Source: Hedera helix
Lineage: Eukaryota; Streptophyta; Magnoliopsida; Apiales; Araliaceae
Assembly (NCBI GenBank): GCA_947179155.2
Contig: OX359285.1
Coordinates: 12,957,510 to 13,021,509 of the forward strand
Length of the DNA: 64,000 nucleotides
Direction: 5' to 3'
In this document: piece by piece, positions 32,045 through 45,654 of the stretch
Layout of the letters: every line of letters begins with the position of its first letter
Numbering within the stretch: position 1 is the stretch's first letter
Translations under genes and position numbers: made by a program
The notes under the pieces: model-generated
Told to the model about the DNA's origin: nothing
What the model saw: the letters and a program-made list of their open reading frames with translations, nothing else
Database searches by the model: none

Positions 32045-35000
32045 TGTTGGTTCCCGAAGGTACATTAAGATGATCTAGAAGGGGGATTAAATAGATCATT
32101 ATACAATTTATGTATAACTTTATACTCTTGAAAATATATTTACCAAATAGTTTAGCAATCATATGCGCAACGGAATTAGAGTATTTGATAAAGCCCCTTT
32201 TGATCACAGTTCTAAGTTGCTATTTAAAGATAATACAGCATTCATATCATACAAAGACTATTTATAAAAGATAAAGAATGTGGTAAAGAGACATTGAGTA
32301 CACAGAAATTTTTAAGAGGTTCGGAGCCTGAACTACTCCTACTCCTCTCTTTTACTTCGTTAAGCATGGATATTCTACTAAGGATAAATGGACACTAAGT
32401 CCTTACAATTTTGGACACTAAGTCCTCCCACTAAGGGTCTTATTCACTAAGAATCAGGTAGGTCACTAAGTCTCATCTTATCTCCTCTAGGACATTAAGT
32501 CATATTCCCTCAACAGGGGCTGATTCACTAAGAATCAGACGAGCCTCACCCGATTTTCTCTTTAGGACACTAAGTCATCTTCCATCAATAGGGGAAGATT
32601 CCTCTAAACTAGCGGGTCACTAAGTCCTAACTTTACTGTTGTTGTTGTTTTTTAGGGGTGCTGCTAAGTTAATGTTAAACTCATATCGAATGAACTTGGC
32701 AGTTGTGTTATAATAAATCCTCCAGCGCGTAAAGTGACTTTGGGTTAAAGATATGTCTCTACAATTAATCGATTTCCTCTATGGTCTCTGGTAGAATAGC
32801 CTTTTCATCCTTATTCTCCTTTAAAGTATGTGCCATTCTATTTTATGATATTTGACCATTACTTCTCTATAATTCTCTCTTTTGGTGAGTTTTTTGAGTG
32901 TATTTCTTTAATGTTCTTCACCAAGACTATGCTCCATTTTTCTTCTCCTTCTTTCTCTATTAGACCTGATATCTTCGTTTGTCTCTCTCTTTCTTCATCT
33001 CTTTTTATTCTCTATGAATGATAGTTCTTTTTATACCCGGAGAGATTTCTTTCATTTTTCCCGTTGAGATTTTTTACTCCTTGATGATTTTTTTCGTTAG
33101 GAGATAGACATTACTCTGAAGATTAAGGATGTTTAATATCTTTGATGTAGACATTTCTTTGTGGTATCAGCCTGATTTCTTTTTCTAAGTTATCACATCA
33201 GTCAGTTTACAACGTTATTTATTCGTTGGATAAAGCTCGACCTTCTCTTTGAAAAGATATCTCTTCTTATATAGTATAGAAGGTGTCAGTATTCTTTTGA
33301 CTCTATCTTCTTATCAGTTTACCATAAATTAAAACTTCATGTCAGCTGAAGTTTGAACTTTGTAGCTATTAGTCATAGCTTTGTTTGATTCCTCTTTTAA
33401 GCTTAACTAGTGATTGTCTTGTCACTTTTATCATTTTGATCATTTCTTAGATCATAATCCTTAATTAATCAATTATAGAATCTTTCACACTTTGCCATTT
33501 TACTAATCATGAATTCCTTTCAGCCTTACAATTCTTCTACTCTACGATTAGACTTAGATTACGATCTCAGAGAAGCTATACGATCTTTTTCTATTTTGTC
33601 CTATGATATGTTCTACAATCCGTAGACTTCACGATCGTATTCTATCTTCATTCTGTTCTATATTCCACATTCTCCTTTCTTTATGAATTCTATCATCTTT
33701 AATTCCGTGGACTATTCAATCATTCTTTTTTACGATCTTTACTTCTGCAGTTGTTCTTCAATCAGGGTTTCAACTTCAAAATCTCTTGAATGAGCTTAGT
33801 TCTCTTCCTGCGAGCTAGGACTTTTCTTCTTATGATAAGCTTATCCTAACTTGCACGACTATGTTATTAACTTCTTCTTGGTTTAGTGTACTTTAGTGAT
33901 AATGGATACTATATGTCTTCTTAATTTCATCTGTCTTTTTTTGATGAGCCAACCTTAGCACTCACTCCTTATCTTCTTTTACTAAGATATCACAGGCTAT
34001 TTTTTGCTGGAGAATTCTTTTTGTAGTACCATCACAATCATATATCTTAGTGAGTCTATTTCTCAATGTCATTTGCTTTGTAAACTCTGATAGGTAAGGC
34101 AATGAGGCATCTCATCATTGTTTTAACTCTGTGTCTTGAAGTAGCTCAACAAAATTTGTAACTCAACGATTTGAGGATAGTTAGTTCAGCTTCATTCTTC
34201 GATCTTGAGTACATTAATCTTTTCAGCATCTGTGAGCTTTCGTCTTTACTTATTTAGCTAGAACCTTTTGGTCTTTGTTGTGCTGTAATGAGTTTACTTG
34301 ATAGAACTCTATGAACTCTTTCTTTGTGTTGATCTTATGGAATAACTTTTTGCATCTTTCTGAGTCTTTTTCCTTGATATATTCTTGTGCTCAATAATTT
34401 TCTCCTACTTGGCTTAAAATTCTCTTCATTTGATCTATTCAGTTTTATCTTTAGTGATCTTGACAAATCTTCCTTGTTGAATTTCTCCTTTTTCTTTATC
34501 TGACTCTTCTTCAGCTATGTGATCTTCTTTTTGTTATATGATCAAAATCTTCTATTCTGTTATTTGATCAGAGCGTTACATTATACGATTTACGCTGCTA
34601 TAAGATTTTTGTTGTTTCGCCTTGTAACATCTTCACCATTTGACTTAGAGCTTGTCATACAATACGGTCTATCTTTGCAATACGAATTGAGTCCTTTAAT
34701 ACGATCTTGTGCAGACTGAATTCCTCTATATGATCTTTTCTTTGCACTACGATTTGGGTCGCAATACGAATTAATCGTTACTTTACGATCAAGCTTTACT
34801 ATGCGATCTTTAACTTTCAATATGATTTTGAGCTTGCTATTCGATTTTGATTCAACACTGCTACGTTCTAATCTTTCAATGCCATTTAGCCGTTGTTGTA
34901 CGATTTGGATGTAGCAATACGATTTGGAACTTACAATGCGATTCACCTCTTACACTACGATCTTACCTTTCTAATATTATAATATATTACATCTTTGATA

Positions 35001-35437
35001 TCACTCTGTATCTGGATTCAACCTAACACTTTTGATCCCTAGTGTCCTTTTACATTTCATCATTCTTTTAAATACAGTATAGAGTTTATCATAACTTTTT
35101 GGATCAACCTAACAAATTTGATCCTCTAATCCTATTTTAACTTTTTGCAGATATGGGTCATCCTAACAAACTTGATCCTCTAAGTCCTTTTACATTAATT
35201 GTTCTTTATAATGACTGTACAAAGTTGTAACAAATATTTATAACTTCATATTTGTCTGATTTCTTTCTTTCTTTTCTTTTTGACACAATCAGTAAATAAC
35301 TTTGATTAAAAATTACATATTCTCACTACGAAAACACAGTCTCACAACAATATTTCACATAAAAAGTTATTTTTCATGAATCAATTATTGTTTTGTCATC
35401 ATTAAATCCAAATAGGCATACATAAATTTATCTAACA
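32045..35437 (+). mobile_element. Solo LTR, 3393 bp, possibly Copia SIRE-like
   Basis: Begins TGTTGGTTCCCGAAGG and ends ATCTAACA, flanked by GTTTT on both sides (32040-32044, 35438-35442), a perfect 5-bp duplication. No primer site or internal gene follows, so this is a single LTR left by recombination. The start (GGTTCCCGAAGG..CTAGAAGGGGGATTAAATAG) and the CACTAAGTC blocks resemble long SIRE/Maximus LTRs, an impression from memory. It carries the motif array at 33540-34975. Confidence 0.75.
33540..34975. repeat. Dispersed TACGATYT / CAATACGATTT motif array in solo LTR
   Basis: About 20 variants of TACGATCT, TACGATTT and CAATACGAATT recur, densest at 34580-34975 with a spacing of roughly 20-30 bp. 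The open minus-strand frame here (34590-34946) is a by-product of the repeat. Confidence 0.7.
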
Positions 35438-35442
35438 GTTTT

Positions 35443-36537
35443 CTTGAGTAGAAATCATGAGAGTAAGTATGTTTAGGTTTATGATTTTATAATTTAGTGT
35501 TGTGTCCTAGCAAATCAATGCTTGAGGCATCATGGTTGTAGTAATTAAAGCAATGAACCATAAAACTAGTCTTGAATGTCTAGTTTATTTTCATATGCTC
35601 TTAAAGTAATGTATGAGTAAGTGTTGAACTTAAGTAATTAGATGTTATGGACATGATGGCCTAACTCTATTATACTTGTAGCGTCATGTTCTAGCCAAGC
35701 AAAGCAAGGAACTATAGAACTTTTGTTGTTGGAATCTTAATGTCCAATCTAATGGGATTTGTAAAGGATAGAATAAGGTAGACATAGGATCAAGGATCAT
35801 TAAAATGATGAAGTTCTATTCATATTAGAAAAGAAGTTAACAGTTCAAGTAGAAAACAAAAAATTCTATTTCTGGCACCATGCGCCCCGACGCATATAAG
35901 CTCCGCCTAAGGGCAAAGTGCTCTGTTAAAGTGCACCCCGGTGCATCCTGCAAGGCAAAATCATGCACCTCGACTCATGACTTATTTTTAGAAAAACCAA
36001 AAGTGCAATTTTTAATTATTTTAAAATCTAATTTAGAGTAATGTTATAATAAGTTATAAATACTAAAATAGGACTTAAAGAAGGGATGCTTCTTGTAAGT
36101 TAGAGTCTAATGGTAAGCTAATTAGCTTATACATTGTGTAGGATAAACGAAGCACGTTTAGGCTTATGTATTTAAACTGTAAACGAAACACAGTTAGGAA
36201 CTTAAGTTGGGATGTTTAATCATATATATAAGAGAGTCTTGATAAGACTAATAGTTATGTCAAACTCATATATCTTGTAGGCTGTACGAATGAATCCTGG
36301 AATTAGCGTAAACTGTATTATCAAGTCAGGCAAGTTTTAACCCTTATTCAAATTGTTATGTGCAAGTTTACTTGTTAAAATGTAGTTAGTGAAAGTCTTT
36401 TAGACTTGTTTTTATTTGTAAGTTCTATCAGTCGTTATGTGAAAGTTATGTTTAGTTGGTATTTTATATGCAAATTATGTAGTATTTGTTATGTGCAAAG
36501 ATATGTTGAATATGAATTAAGTTATGAAAGTACATTT
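35443..36537 (+). mobile_element. LTR-like fragment, right of the solo LTR
   Basis: Continuation of the DNA that the solo LTR entered. It holds the GC-rich cluster at 35877-35979, then text such as CAGGCAAGTTTTAACCC that resembles the 3' part of Tekay-type LTRs in plus orientation. It is cut at 36538 by an opposite-strand LTR end. Confidence 0.5.
35877..35979. repeat. GC-rich motif cluster (TGCGCCCCGACGCAT, TGCACCCCGGTGCA)
   Basis: Three or four partly palindromic GC-rich units in AT-rich LTR-like DNA. Confidence 0.7.
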
Positions 36538-37316
36538 TGTGACGCCCCCAAATTTTGGTACCTTTATCTCGAATTCAGTGTTCATGATATTATACATCTA
36601 TCACACACATCTACCCATTTGATACATCATAATATAAATAATTACATTATTTAAACTTACATAATATCCTATATTCCGATAACCTTTACTATTACAGCAT
36701 AATTCTAGTACAAAAGATTATATAATTTATAACATTTATATTTAATACTAATCTTAGCTTCAACTTAAGCTACCTTGCGACTTTAGCTTTGCCCTTATTC
36801 TTACATGAGCTATCAGTTTTCCCAGTCTTAACTATTAACAGATAATGTAAAGCAAAAATGAGCAACAAGTTGCTCAGCAAGAATAGAACAAATAATGAAC
36901 ACTGTTCAAGTTCAAGTTCAAGGATTTATAATCTTACGATATTCAACAATTAACGATAATTCTTTGAGGAATCTAATGAATCACTAATGAAAATTTTTCA
37001 ATAATTTTGAAGTCTGAGAAATTTAAAGTTAAAATGATTCATGGATGATCAACTTTCAAATATTTGATACTTGAACAATTTTGGCATTTCAAAGTGAGAA
37101 TGTACTCACTATTAAGTGGCTACTGTGGAAACTCTAGAATGATTAACAGTATTTTACTAAAAAACCTTCGAAAACAGGTACATGAGGTAATCGCCTCGTC
37201 GTACCATATATTATGCATAATATTTAGTCATAGCGCGCGAGTCAGATTCACCGACATAAATAATTATTCCCTTTTTTATAAGGGTTGTTCATCTCAATAT
37301 CATAACCAGAATCAGC
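36538..37316 (-). mobile_element. Tekay-type LTR 3' end, minus strand, fragment
   Basis: Starts TGTGACGCCCCCAAATTTTGG, the reverse complement of the LTR end at 41869-41885. It contains the hairpin TGAGCAA-CAAG-TTGCTCA (36859-36876). Its upstream half is missing; it is cut by the next LTR end at 37317. Confidence 0.65.
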
Positions 37317-38503
37317 TGTGACGACCCCGGATCCGAGGTGAATTCGGGTTCCTTTAACCTCAGATCCGGTTCAACTTACTACCTTTTTCTTATTGTTCAT
37401 GAATTACAACAATATTATAATTGCTAAATAATCATTTATTTATAATTTTACATCATCTCTTTCTATTCCAGAATCGCAATCTTTATACATTCCTAGTATG
37501 TCGCAATATCATACATGACACAACATTTTATTGCAATTACTTTGAGTATTTAACACTCATACTACATACCAACCAATTCTTATACTACACAATTATTTTA
37601 CCTGTCCAATTCGGACTGATATCTACAATAGTCATGTTAGACATTCAGTGAATGTAATATGCATTCCTGTTTCTTGATCTTTATCAAAAACTTCGAATAA
37701 CTTGCACTATCTAAAAATATTGGTTTTAAACAAAAGTGAGTACGACGACTCAACAAGTTTAACAGTTACACATAACACATTACATGTTTCATATATTATA
37801 CATGCTCTGCATTTTATTCTTACATCATGCATTTCATGCTTTTCATTTTATGAATGCTTCATACTTCTTATGCATCATATACGATAACAACTAGCATCTA
37901 GCAAATCATGCTTCATATCTGTACATATTTCACATGTAATCATACCTCATGTTGTTCACATATCACGAATATCATCAATATATTTTCATATTAATAATTT
38001 AATAACACATTGTAATATAGCAATGCACATATGAGCAAGTTCTGAAAAACTTGTCTGGTTCGCTTCTACCATTTACGCTTATTTGCGTCATTCGTTCAAC
38101 CTACAATTTATATATAAAATTGACATAATCATTAGTTATAATAACTATAAATTATTCTTAACTTAAGACTTTAACTTCAATCTATTAACTTTTAAAATGT
38201 TCGACAAACGAACTTTTGACTTCCGGACAAAAACCCTAGTCCAAATACAGTTCGGACATATCGGGTACACTTAACCAACTTACACCTTCACTATACGTTC
38301 TTCACACGACTTACTTTTAATAAGTTGTCTATTTACATTGGTTTAATTCAATTAAACTTTCTTTTTTTACATAATATAATGATTTGGACATTTAATAATG
38401 TACCAAATACCTCAAGATATTATCTACCTTTGATAATATACAACTACATTCAAATATTATTAACAATTTAATAATATTTTAATTAATTATTAATATTATT
38501 AAC
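37317..38503 (-). mobile_element. Second Tekay-type LTR 3' part, minus strand
   Basis: Starts TGTGACGACCCCGGATCC, the reverse complement of LTR ends such as that at 63363. It runs into the AT-rich 39-bp array (from about 38450) that continues at 60170 beyond the big insertion. No coding region. Confidence 0.65.
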
Positions 38504-39568
38504 TGTAAGACCCCGAATTTTATGAAATATAAAATTTAATTTTCTTCATATATATTTTTTCATGAAACAGTAAGTGGTTAAATTGACAAAGTTAAAAGTT
38601 AAGGATGTTTCGTGCCAATTTATACCTTGTTGGACAATATTCTTTTTGTCGGGGAATATTCGTTTTGTCGGGGAATATTCGTTCTGCCCGTACGACGGCG
38701 CAATATAATATTCGTGTCGTACGACGGCGCCGAAATAACTAATTATTGGTGGACCCCACAACGGAATAATTGTCGGATATAGAAAACGACAGAAGTAACC
38801 TTTTTAAATAAAAATAGTCAACGGTGTTAACTATTTAAATACTGGTGATAAAAGAATAGTAGCATACGGTAATTTATGGTATTCTACAGTAGCATGCGGT
38901 ACTCTACAGTAGCACACGGTATTGCACAGTGTCTTATATTATTGATCTGAAATTGACACCCTAACTGTTGCACATCATTTCATCAATAATTGTTGTTGTA
39001 TAATATTTTATGTTATCAATTCAATAATTGTTGCTACACAGTATTTTGCATTATTGATTTAATAATTGTCATTACACTGCATTTTATATCATTGAGTCAA
39101 TAATTGCTGGTGCGTTGTATTTTAAAATTATTGAACCAAATAATTGTCACAGTAGCAAATACACAGTAATTTATATTATTTAAATTAATAATAATCTGTA
39201 ACATGTTTATTACATTATTGTTATTATTGTTGTAGCATTATTTTATATGTTGGATCCACAGGTAGAATAAATAAAATAAAATAAAATAAAATAAATATTA
39301 TTATTTTTCAAAAGTTACTATTCACTGACGGAAGTTACTGTTCACATCGGAAAAGTTACTCCGGAGTCACTGTTCACTCCCGGAAATCACTATTCATCGG
39401 CTGACAAAAGTTACTGTTCATTACTGTTCACTTTTTGAAAATTTTAAAGTTACTGTGCAAAGTTACTGTGCAAGTATTGAAATTTTTAAAAAAAAAACGT
39501 TTGCGCAGCCTCTCTCACCTACCAAATGCACAGTGCCCACCTACCACGCATAGTACCCCATTTTCCCC

Positions 39569-39576
39569 TATAAATA
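39569..39576 (+). promoter_or_regulatory. TATA box of outer LTR
   Basis: CCCCTATAAATAGC is a canonical plant TATA box. Transcription should start about 30 bases on. The same box lies at 57853-57860 in the 3' LTR. Confidence 0.75.
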
Positions 39577-40207
39577 GCTTGTTCAGCTGAATAGAAAAAT
39601 CACACCTAAAACATAAAATTTTTCTATAAGAATTTTATGAGTTTTCTCTGAGAATAGTAAGGTTATTTTGAGAGTTTGAAAGCCAAAAGGAGTGCAGAAA
39701 TTTTTCAAGTAAGTCTTTTATTAAAGAGTAGTAATTTCATAAATTCATATATTTCGCGGTATTCACAAAACTTCCTTTAGAAGACTCTTCTATTAGAAGA
39801 TTCATTTTTAAAAGCTTTCTTTAGAAGATTTATTTTGAAATATTATTTTAAAAACTATTTGAAAGTTGTTATATTATACTACAAAAATTATGTTAAATAT
39901 ATATAATTTTGATAGTTCATAATATACGAGTTATTATACACTTTGAAATTTATATGTGGTAATTACTAATTTATATTATAAATATATAGGTTGATCAACC
40001 TCATTTAAAACAATATCCAGTCACGTGTTAAGGTAAGGAATATCATTCTTTTCACACTCTTAAATTTATTACGGTAAGGGGTATCACTCTTTTCATCATC
40101 ATAAATGGATATTATTTTCTTTCTTACTTGAAGGGATTATCATTCTTTGATTCTCGAAAATAATATCGTTTCTTTCTTGTGCCATTTATTTCCATGTATT
40201 AAATTGT

Positions 40208-40532
40208 GGGAATAACCTTACGGCGCGGTTTACCGCCTGTTGGTGAATAACCTTTTGTATTCATTCCTTATTAATCTTTGAGAATAACCTTACGGTGCGG
40301 ATTATCGCCTGTTTGGTGAATAACTCTTCGTGTTCAAATTCTATTAAATTGTGGGAATAACCTTACGGTGCGGATTACGCCTGTTTGGTGAATAACTCTT
40401 CGTGTTCAAATTCTATTAAATTGTGGGAATAACCTTACGGTGCGGATTACGCCTGTTTGGTGAATAACTATTCGTATTCAAATTGATGGGAATAACCTTA
40501 CGGTGCGGATTATCGCCTGTTGGTGAATAACC
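40208..40532. repeat. Five tandem units of about 72 bp in outer 5' LTR
   Basis: Each unit begins GGGAATAACCTTACGGTGCGG and includes GCCTGTTTGGTGAATAAC; starts near 40208, 40280, 40353, 40425 and 40488. The 3' LTR has the same array at 58492-58816. Confidence 0.9.
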
Positions 40533-41887
40533 CTTGTTATTTGTCTCGTGTGGAAATAATTTGTCTACACGAATTATCACATGACACTTTTATTCCATAT
40601 TCGTAAGTGATATCATTTTCCTTTATACTCATAAGGGATACCATCTTTTTCATCTTCCATTATTCAAACTTACTATGGTAAGGGATATTAATTTCCTTCA
40701 CCTTTTGTTAATCAAACCTGCTACGGTAAGGGATATTACTTTCTTCCATACACCTAAATCGAAACTTATTATGGAACTATTGCTTCTATAATTCCTGAAA
40801 ATATTATATGTTCCATAATAGTTGAATTTCATTAGTTCAACTGAACCTTCCTATTTTCTGAACATTTCTATTGAACTGTAATCGTTATTCTGAACTGTGG
40901 ATCTTGAATATCATTTTTAAATTTCACTCCACATCATGTTGGCAATTTGGACATTATTTGAATCTGCACAAAGTAAACTTCCGATACTTATTGTTTATCC
41001 TGTTCTTCTGTTCATCATTTGTATCACTGTTATTTGTATTAATCATCAAGAATCAAGCTGTTGTGAATATCTGTGGCCGGGGGCACAGATGTGATATAAT
41101 TGTTGAACAGATGATAGGTTAAAGGCGATATACTAGGTTAAAGGCGATACATCTGTTCGGTGTCTTTTATGACACGTGGTGAATGTTCTCTTTGGCCCGT
41201 AGTGCAAAGATGAACTGTTGGTTGGTATGATTATGACCAAAGGCTGAATCTGGTATAATCATGACCGTTGGTGTTATATTGAATGTCTTTGGCCCGTAGT
41301 GCAAAGACGAACTGTTGATCTGCATGATTATGACCAGGAACTGTGAAGTTGTATTATCTTGACTAATGGTATTTCAGATGATAAAAGTTGATGATATTTT
41401 TACTAAAAAGAGAAGCGAGTGGACATTATAGTCTGCATTATTCTTCTAATAGATTGTTCATTCCGCTGCTATTATTGATCTGAACATTGTTTAAGAATTT
41501 AACTACAGTTTTTGATATAAACCTTGTAGTCTATTGTATTCTATCAAGAACTCAACTGTTAAAGGCTAATGATAATTTATTCGTCATTATCTTAGTCATG
41601 ATATTTCTTACTGGGCTATTTGAGCTCACCCTTTCTTTTGTTCCATTGTTTTTCAACAGGAGATGAAAACGTAACGGGGTCTAGCCGGGGGATGGAGTGA
41701 GAGTCCGAGGAATAGCTATCCTAGTCTTCACGTGTTGTAAAATAGTGTGGCAATAATAGTGAAGACTTAGTTGTGTATTATTATACACTGTATTGTTGTA
41801 CGTTGTGCTTTGTTGTAATAATTTTGTTGCAGTCTTTTGACGACTCAAGTTTGGGCTGTGTGGGCCTAGATTTGGGGGCGTCACAGT

Positions 41888-41899
41888 TGGCATCAGAGC
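41888..41899 (+). promoter_or_regulatory. Primer-binding site of outer element
   Basis: TGGCATCAGAGC, two bases after the LTR end, matches the initiator tRNA-Met site TGGTATCAGAGC with one change. Confidence 0.85.
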
Positions 41900-42052
41900 T
41901 TAGGGATATGGTCTTTAATGGAGATCTGGGGTTAGAACTAGGAGGGGAGAGACGAATATAATCAGTCACTAGTGTGTCCCACCTAAATTAAATTTTATTA
42001 TCTAATGAGTTGATTTGAATATAGGGACATGAAATGATGAGTCAGTTTATTT

Positions 42053-42079
42053 GAACTAACATTTATTTTGTGACCACAG
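42053..42079 (+). promoter_or_regulatory. Possible 3' splice site of a leader intron in outer element
   Basis: GAACTAAC, a branch-point-like sequence, precedes a T-rich stretch and ACCACAG|TTAAG, six bases before the first ATG at 42086. Inferred only. Confidence 0.35.
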
Positions 42080-45043
42080 TTAAGTATGGCATCTGGAAAT
42101 CAGGAGGTTAACTATGAAATGACCGAAACAAATGTAGCTGCAAAACAAGAGGCGACGAATAATCTTCTTACAAACTCAGAGTTGAATCATTTGCCTAAGG
42201 CAAAAATTATGCGTGTTCTATCCAGTAAGGATGAAGGTGAAAGTTCTGCTACAGTCGTTCCAGATCCATTATTAGAAGCAATTAAAGGAAGTAATGAACT
42301 TGCGGAAATTATTGCCTTTAATTTACTCACTAATTGGGAGAGTCATATCACCTGGTTATGCTCTATAACAAAGGATCAGGATATATGGACTTTTCATATT
42401 AGTCTTTGGGATTTATGGTGTTCCAGTTATGAGTTTCAAGATTATTTAAAAATGATGTTTCTATACTTTTGGGCGTTACAATTTAAAGGAATTCAGGTTA
42501 AGTTAGTCACTATCATGGAAACTGCAGTCTATCGAAAATACTATTCTTATGGAAATCATTGGTACGTTACTACTGATGAAGTTGATGAATCCGAGAAACA
42601 GTTTGTTAGAAAATTATTTAGCGGTATTCCTGTAATATCCCGGATATTTAAATAAATTAGAAATAAAATATTTAATATTTAATAAAGGTTGGAGTTTGAT
42701 AACCTAGTAGTGATAGATAAATAGAGGTCCAAATTAAATTTAACGGACTAACTTAGATATGGTGATATCAAAATTTTTGATATCTTAGCAAGTAAAGTGA
42801 TAATTCAATAAACTTGGCTAATAGCAAGTCTAATTAGATTAAGATAATTTAATTAGCGGAGTTATGTAATTATGCGACGTGGTTGCGTGTAAATTAAATA
42901 TGTATTTATATGAATATATATATATATGTGTGCATATTTAGTAACATAATTTAATGATTAATTAAATTGTGATAATTAGATAGATTAATATTAAATTAAT
43001 CTGAATTGAATTAAAAGGTTAATTGTGGAATTAATTTAGTTATTATATTGATTATACTCATTAATCAATATTTATGTAAATTATTGATAAATTATTTGTG
43101 AGGAATAATTATGTAAATTATATAATTATAAATTATATAAAGTAGTTGAATTAATGAAGAGAGATTAGTAATTGTATATATGTACAATATTTAATTTCAT
43201 ATATATGTATATATATATAAAAGGGATTAAATTAATTGAGTAATTTTAAATAGTAATTGAATATATTAAATGAATATATTCTATAATTAAATAAATCATG
43301 GTAAATGATTTATGAGAGTGAGAAATTTAATTATACAATTATTTGTGTAATATTAATTAAATAATTAAATAAATTATTTAAATAAGAAATTGAGTAAATG
43401 TATTATTATTTCAATGTATTTTCGGGTAAATGGAATTATTTCCATAATTGATGAGAAATGAATTATTTAATGTAAATGTATTAAATAATTTAATTTATGG
43501 CCTAAATAATATATATTAAATTATATATTGTATTTATTTTAATTTCATAATTTATTGTGAAATTGTTTTGAGGTAAAGTAATGTGTATAAATAATATATA
43601 TAGATTATATATATTATTATTAGCAAACACACTCTAAAGTTTTAATATCAAAATAATTGACAAGTTGTCATTAATTAAATATTCAATTAAATTGAATATA
43701 ATGAGTGAATTAAATTTTTATAAATTAATTAATATGATAATTAATTAATGTAAATAATATAAAATATTATTAATAATATTATTAGTCCATTTAGTAATTT
43801 AATATTAATGGGTTAGAGTATTTAATTAATTAATCAATTCAATTATTATTTAATTATGGATTGGATAATTAATGTGTAACACAATTAATAATTAATCACT
43901 TGGGATATAATTAAATAGCCCAATGATAAATTAAATGGACTTGACAATTTAGTAGCCCAAACAAGTTAATTAGAGCCCAATTGGTATTTTAAATTAAAGC
44001 CCAATGATTGGCCCACTTGAAAAATACTTAATTAAACTATTATTTATTAAAAAGTGGCATGTGACTAACATTTTGGGACAAATATTTGTGCATTGCCGGC
44101 AAGGAGAGGAGAGAGAGGATGAAATTGATTGTTAATTGATTTTTATTTTTCTTTTAATTAATTAAAAGGATTGCTTGTTTTATTTTCAAAGGACATGAGC
44201 ACCATTCTTCTTTTCACCCACTTTGTCCTTAGCTAAAATTCTTGCACAAGTCTCCAACCACTCTCATGATGGTAAATTTTAATAGATATAGAATTTATAT
44301 CTATCCAAATTGTAAGTATACTTACAATTTAGGAGTTTTGTTATTCATTTTCTATCTTTCATCTTCTAAGTCTTGAGAGCAAAATATTGAGAGGATAAAT
44401 ATTTGAGAGAGATTTTGGGTGGAGCTTCAAGGAAGAAGAAGAAAGCATAAGTTAGTTCATGACATTCACAACCCATTTTGGAAGAAAAATGAAGATAGCC
44501 ATTAAAATGAGGTAATGATTATTTTAAATGTAGTTTGTTTTTAAATTAAATAAATTATCATGTTAGTATAAACATGTTAATATAGTTAATAATGTGTAGT
44601 GGTAATATTTATGCCATGCTTGAGTTTAATATGCTTGGTTTGTATTTTGGTATATTTTATATGCAAAAATATGTATTTAATAGTGTGTAAATAAGTTTTG
44701 GAATTTATGTCCAAAAATATTTTTATAAAACTTAGATTTAATGTTAAAATATTATAGAACATTAAATCATGAGAAAAACAAAGTTTGAATCACTCAAAAT
44801 GGAGTTATACACAAAAAGTTATGATTTGTGGTAGTTTATGTGATGTAAAAATTTTTATAAAAAAATTTTAATATTAAATCATGAAAAATTAAATTTTCAT
44901 GTTATAAATTGAGATTAAGTGGTTGGTAATTTTTTTGGATTTTTATTGAGGACTTAAAGATTTCTTGAAGGTATAAATTTTATTAAGATGTGTATTAAAA
45001 TAGCACTGTTCACACTCTGCTGGGGAAGGAAAATAAAAAACTC

Positions 45044-45210
45044 TGGCCGCGCAATGCGCGCCACTGTTCACTGCCGATGCCGGCTCCAAACGACGCCGTT
45101 TAGTGCACGAAAAACTTATCGCCGCGCGTACGCGCGGAACCCAGCAGACGATTCCTCAAAACGGCACCGTTTTGGGCCGTAGATTTGTAAGCGCGCGCAT
45201 TGCGCGGAAA
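45044..45210. repeat. GC-rich palindrome cluster in nested 5' LTR
   Basis: CCGCGCAATGCGCG, CCGCGCGTACGCGCGG and GCGCGCGCATTGCGCGG, with AAACGACGCCGTTT (45088-45101) and AAAACGGCACCGTTTT (45158-45173) between them. Repeated at 51860-52026 in the 3' LTR. Confidence 0.9.
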
Positions 45211-45654
45211 CCAGTTTTCGAAGGAAATTACCATACTGCCCCTCCGTTCGTTTTCTGCGTAATTACGAAATTGCCCCCGAGTCAGTTTTCGGCTTATTTA
45301 CAGAAATGCCATTCTGGATAATTTAAATTAATTTAAATGTTTAAAAATTAATTTAAAATTATAACAAAAATAATAATAATACAAAAATGATATTTAGGTA
45401 TTTAATATTATATTTTTCAAATATAATAAGTATTTAGGATTAATATTTAAATATTATAAATATTAATCTAGTTAGTTTAATATTATATTTTTCAAATATA
45501 ATAAGTATTTAGGATTAATATTTAAATGTTGTAAATATTAATCTAGTTAGTTTAATATTATATTTTTTTAAATATAATAAGTATTTTGGATTAATATTTA
45601 AATGTTGTAAATATTAATCTAGTTAATATTATATCTTCTGAATTTACGATTAAA

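Larger units (their letters stand above)
38504..41885 (+). repeat. 5' LTR of outer element (3382 bp)
   Basis: TGTAAGACCCCGAATTTTAT to GGGGGCGTCACA. It contains several tandem arrays: AATATTCG blocks (38638-38715), about 55-bp TCAATAATTGTTG units (38940-39180), TTACTGTTCAC blocks (39315-39435), 72-bp units (40208-40532), and a duplicated CTTTGGCCCGTAGTGCAAAGA block (41190-41335). The TATA box is at 39569. Confidence 0.93.

Noticed and set aside
34590..34946. 118-codon minus-strand ORF
   Set aside because: Created by the TACGATYT word array of the solo LTR; no codon bias or domain.
40208..40532. Regularly spaced repeats that could suggest a CRISPR-like array
   Set aside because: The whole 72-bp unit repeats, with no unique spacers; it lies in a plant LTR and is duplicated in the other LTR.
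40871..41122. 83-codon ORF, repeated at 59155-59406
   Set aside because: Identical only because both LTRs are near-identical; no domain and not in a translated position.
44988..45321. Two overlapping short ORFs (64 and 72 codons), repeated at 51804-52137
   Set aside because: They lie in the GC-rich palindrome block of the LTR, are copied only because the LTR is copied, and show no domain or conserved start context.
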